Origin: Bacillota bacterium
GTDB taxonomy: Bacteria > Bacillota > Clostridia > Lachnospirales > Lachnospiraceae
Assembly (NCBI GenBank): GCA_023436225.1
Contig: JAEZKA010000076.1
Span: 1-64,000 of the forward strand
DNA length: 64,000 bases
Direction of reading: 5' to 3'
A program made the position numbers and the translations under genes. Below, piece by piece: positions 61,644 to 64,000 of this stretch (the stretch's first letter is position 1; every line of letters begins with the position of its first letter). The notes below the pieces were generated by a model. That model made no database searches. It saw only the letters and a list, made by a program, of their open reading frames with translations, and was not told the DNA's origin.

Positions 61644-62915
61644 TTAGTGATACATTTTTGCTATTTTAAGTACTGCATCAGCCAGGCAATCCACTTCTTC
61701 TCCCGTATTGTAGATTCCAAGGGAAGCACGTACTGAGCTTGCTAAACCAAAGCTGCCAAGAACCGGTTGCGCACAATGATGTCCTGCCCTGACTGCAATC
61801 CCTTCATAATCAAGATATTTTCCTGTTTGTTCCGGAGAGCATCCATCGATCACGAAGGATAATACGCTGATTTTATTCGGTGCTGTCCCAATCATTTGAA
61901 CACCTGGTATCTGAGATAACCGTTCCATGGCATATTGGGTTATTTCTCTCTCATGCTCCTCCACTCTCTCCATACCAATATTGCTCAAATAATCAACCGC
62001 TGCTCCTAAAGCTATGGCATCTGCAATATTTCCTGTCCCCGCCTCAAATTTGTAGGGCAGATGGTTAAATGTCGTATGGTCAAAGCTTACCTCATTAATC
62101 ATTCCACCTCCTCTTTGCCAGGGAGGCATTCTATCCAATAATTCTTTCTTTCCGTATAAAGCGCCGATTCCTGTAGGAGCATACATTTTGTGTCCGGAGA
62201 AGACATAAAAATCCGCGTCCATTTCTCTAACATTGATCGGTATGTGAGGGATGGATTGTGCACCGTCAATTACCACACAGGCGCCGTAGGAATGTGCCAG
62301 CTTAGTCATGCAATCAACGGGATTAACCGAACCAAGGACATTGGAAACATGAGTAATTCCGACGATTTTAGTGCGGGAGGAAAGAAGCTTTTGATACTCC
62401 TCCAGCAGGATTTCTCCGCTATCATTGATTGGTATTACTTTAATAATTGCTCCTTTTTCCTGTTGCAGCTTTTGCCAAGGCACGATATTGGAATGGTGCT
62501 CCATCATGGTAAGCAGAATTTCATCCCCCTCATGGATACTCATATTACCGTAGCTTTCGGCAATCAGATTGATCGCCTCCGTAGTTCCACGGGTAAAGAT
62601 AATTTCTTCTCCCAAAGATGCTCCGATGAACTCTCTTACCTTCTCTCTCGCATCTTCATATGCTTTCGTTGCATATCTTGCCAGGGTATGAGCACCACGA
62701 TGTATATTGGAATTGTAATTACTGTAATAATTATTCAAAGTATTGATTACTTGATTGGGTTTCTGTGTGGTTGCTCCATTATCAAGCCATATTAATGACT
62801 TCCCGTTCACCTTCCTATGTAAGACTGGAAAATCCTTTCGAACTGCTTGAACATCAAAGCAATTATTCCAATAAGGCGCCATTATCCAGCTCTGTTCACC
62901 ATTATGTGTAATCAT
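61644..62915 (-). CDS. SufS-type cysteine desulfurase, encapsulin cargo candidate
   Basis: A 423-residue PLP enzyme that takes sulfur from cysteine. Lys243 in FSGHKMYAPTG binds PLP, the TTEAINL (111-117) and MEHHSNIVPW (138-147) motifs are present, and the catalytic Cys381 is in RAGHHCAQPV. The core opening FDVQAVRKDFPVLHRKVNGK and LIWLDNGATTQKPNQVI resembles the desulfurase group that is packaged in family 2A encapsulins. Those cargos usually carry a long disordered N-terminal targeting region; this one has only about 19 extra residues (MITHNGEQSWIMAPYWNNC). The ATG overlaps the shell gene's 3' end by 14 bases, so translation is coupled. Confidence 0.93.
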   Translation of the reverse strand: MITHNGEQSWIMAPYWNNCFDVQAVRKDFPVLHRKVNGKSLIWLDNGATTQKPNQVINTLNNYYSNYNSNIHRGAHTLARYATKAYEDAREKVREFIGASLGEEIIFTRGTTEAINLIAESYGNMSIHEGDEILLTMMEHHSNIVPWQKLQQEKGAIIKVIPINDSGEILLEEYQKLLSSRTKIVGITHVSNVLGSVNPVDCMTKLAHSYGACVVIDGAQSIPHIPINVREMDADFYVFSGHKMYAPTGIGALYGKKELLDRMPPWQRGGGMINEVSFDHTTFNHLPYKFEAGTGNIADAIALGAAVDYLSNIGMERVEEHEREITQYAMERLSQIPGVQMIGTAPNKISVLSFVIDGCSPEQTGKYLDYEGIAVRAGHHCAQPVLGSFGLASSVRASLGIYNTGEEVDCLADAVLKIAKMYH

Positions 62916-63891
62916 AATAGTATCCTACCTCTACATTTTCTAGCATTCCGAGCGAATCATCCGATAGAACAGCATTTCCAAAATATAATGACAAAACATA
63001 GGAAGCGATACCCTTGTTATCAATTCCTGCATATTTAACAGACAGGCTTGGTATGATGCCTTCATCCGGTATACCAGGTTGATGCAAGCCGATTACTCCC
63101 TGCTCTCTTTCCCCGACTCTCATTAAAAGAATATTCGTCTTGCCGGCAGAGGACAGATTACGTGATTTTCCGTCTATTAATAGTTTATCACAGGGTAAGA
63201 TAGGTACTCCTCTCCAGGTGAGAAACGGCGTTCCAAAGATGCTTACCGTCATTGGAGGAACTCCTCTGCGGGTACACTCTCTACCGAAAGCAGCAATCGC
63301 TCTTGGGTGTGCGACGAAGAAGGAGGGCTTTTTCCACACTCTGGAAAGTAATTCATCCATATCATCCGGCATGGGAATACCGTATCTGGGTGTAACCTTC
63401 ATTCGAGGAGAGACCGAATGTAGGAGTCCATAGTTTTCATTATTTACCATTTCCCATTCCTGTCTTTCCTTCATAGCTTCAATGGTTAGTCTCATTTCCT
63501 GCTCTTTTTGATCAAGGGGGGAATTGAAGATATCCGTAACGTGAGTGTTCATCTTCAATAGTGTCTTTACAGCACTTAAGGTATACTCTTTTGGTGTTTC
63601 CTCGTAGTCGGTAAAGGTCTGCGGAAACTCTCTTTCCTGTAAGTTATCAGCAGTAACCCTTGGTAACATTTCAGGGTTCTCCATTGCCTCCACTGTAGAA
63701 TCATAGCTTCTTCTTTTAACCTGATTTACACGGTATACACCGGCTTCTACGGATACCCAGGGAAGGAAGGTAAGAAGCCATCTTGGCGTGATTGCCTCCA
63801 TGGTAGGAGCAGTAATCGTACTATGCGATAAGTTTCTCGCAACATTTGGATCTAGACTGAAGTGACTCATAACATTATCTGATAGATCCAT
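62902..63891 (-). CDS. Family 2A encapsulin shell protein, SrpI-like
   Basis: A 329-residue HK97-fold shell protein of the SrpI (family 2A) encapsulin group. Recognised motifs are the N-terminal TMEAITPRWLLTFLPWVSVEAGVYRVNQVK, then FTDYEETPKEYTLSAVKTLL, and FVAHPRAIAAFGRECTRRGVPP with TPFLTWRGVPILPCDKL. These shells store a cysteine desulfurase and are linked to sulfur metabolism. AGAGGTG precedes the ATG and a promoter lies upstream. The desulfurase gene follows with a 14-base overlap. Confidence 0.95.
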   Translation of the reverse strand: MDLSDNVMSHFSLDPNVARNLSHSTITAPTMEAITPRWLLTFLPWVSVEAGVYRVNQVKRRSYDSTVEAMENPEMLPRVTADNLQEREFPQTFTDYEETPKEYTLSAVKTLLKMNTHVTDIFNSPLDQKEQEMRLTIEAMKERQEWEMVNNENYGLLHSVSPRMKVTPRYGIPMPDDMDELLSRVWKKPSFFVAHPRAIAAFGRECTRRGVPPMTVSIFGTPFLTWRGVPILPCDKLLIDGKSRNLSSAGKTNILLMRVGEREQGVIGLHQPGIPDEGIIPSLSVKYAGIDNKGIASYVLSLYFGNAVLSDDSLGMLENVEVGYYYDYT

Positions 63892-63920
63892 CTACGCACC
63901 TCTTTCATAGCATTCTTTAC

Positions 63921-63950
63921 ATTATATTCTTAATACTTAGAATGATACAA
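63921..63950 (-). promoter_or_regulatory. Promoter of the encapsulin operon
   Basis: Minus-strand -35-like TTGTAT (63945-63950) and -10 TATAAT (63921-63926), 18-base spacer, about 30 bases before the shell gene. Confidence 0.6.
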
Positions 63951-64000
63951 CTAATAAATCTACGTTATGCGACATATCACCCCATAGCTGCTGAGCTATT

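Noticed and set aside
1..64000. CRISPR arrays, prophage or intact transposase genes
   Set aside because: No regularly spaced repeat-spacer array, phage structural cluster or transposase was found. The holin-like gene at 14050-14397 belongs to a chromosomal yvl-type operon, and the capsid-fold gene at 62902-63891 is an encapsulin.

Overview
The window is AT-rich and chromosomal. AGGAGG-type ribosome binding sites are strong, there is a leucine T-box leader, and several families are typical of Clostridia (DUF5685, CPC_1213, DUF2089, a HelD-like helicase). This suggests a low-GC Firmicute, most likely a Lachnospiraceae-like member of the Clostridia; the family-level placement is inference. No rRNA, tRNA, CRISPR array or intact transposase was found.

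Layout. 0-3 kb: a DUF5685 / J-domain / membrane-protein gene trio and a rhomboid protease. 3.4-10 kb: an accessory catabolic cluster (MFS transporter, class II aldolase, class III aminotransferase), divergent from a TetR regulator and an FGGY kinase. Two matching palindromes sit just downstream of the two divergent promoters. 10-15 kb: a secreted Big2 protein, a DUF2089/SHOCT/holin-like operon and a YqeY protein. 15-26.5 kb: flavodoxin-like reductase, leuS with its T-box leader, a GAF-GGDEF protein, DMT exporter, polysaccharide deacetylase, thioredoxin, aldo/keto reductase, a YgiD-type dioxygenase, and an MFS exporter behind a leader-peptide attenuator. 27-28 kb: a chimeric pseudogene made of a substrate-binding-protein fragment joined to a HAD-phosphatase fragment. 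28.5-38 kb: dus, acnA, a cystine-type symporter behind a cysteine-rich leader peptide, a formate/nitrite-type channel, a GNAT-MerR-GreA operon with a MerR-type 19-bp-spacer promoter, and an exonuclease. 38-50 kb: TSUP exporter, msrB, SIMPL protein, HelD-like helicase, a phosphotransferase, MBL hydrolase, a GH18-LRR protein, nfo and a purine permease with a long terminator-containing leader. 50-64 kb: an OYE-type dehydrogenase, an LDH-like enzyme, a glutaredoxin-like protein, a tetracycline-protection-type GTPase fused to a Rae1/YacP-like NYN nuclease, HD, DUF1456, radical SAM, RsuA, metallophosphoesterase, a likely structured RNA, an RsmH-like methyltransferase, and at the right edge a SufS-type cysteine desulfurase with a family 2A encapsulin shell gene.

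Themes. Sulfur handling recurs: the Cys-leader symporter, the encapsulin-desulfurase pair, msrB and thioredoxin-like proteins. Several transport or synthetase genes carry premature-termination leaders (leuS, the MFS exporter, the cystine-type symporter, the purine permease). The most novel items are the encapsulin operon with a cargo lacking a long N-terminal extension, the ribosome-protection GTPase/NYN nuclease fusion, the Cys-rich leader peptide, the aminotransferase-aldolase-kinase cluster, and a recurrent hairpin lying directly next to terminator U-tracts.
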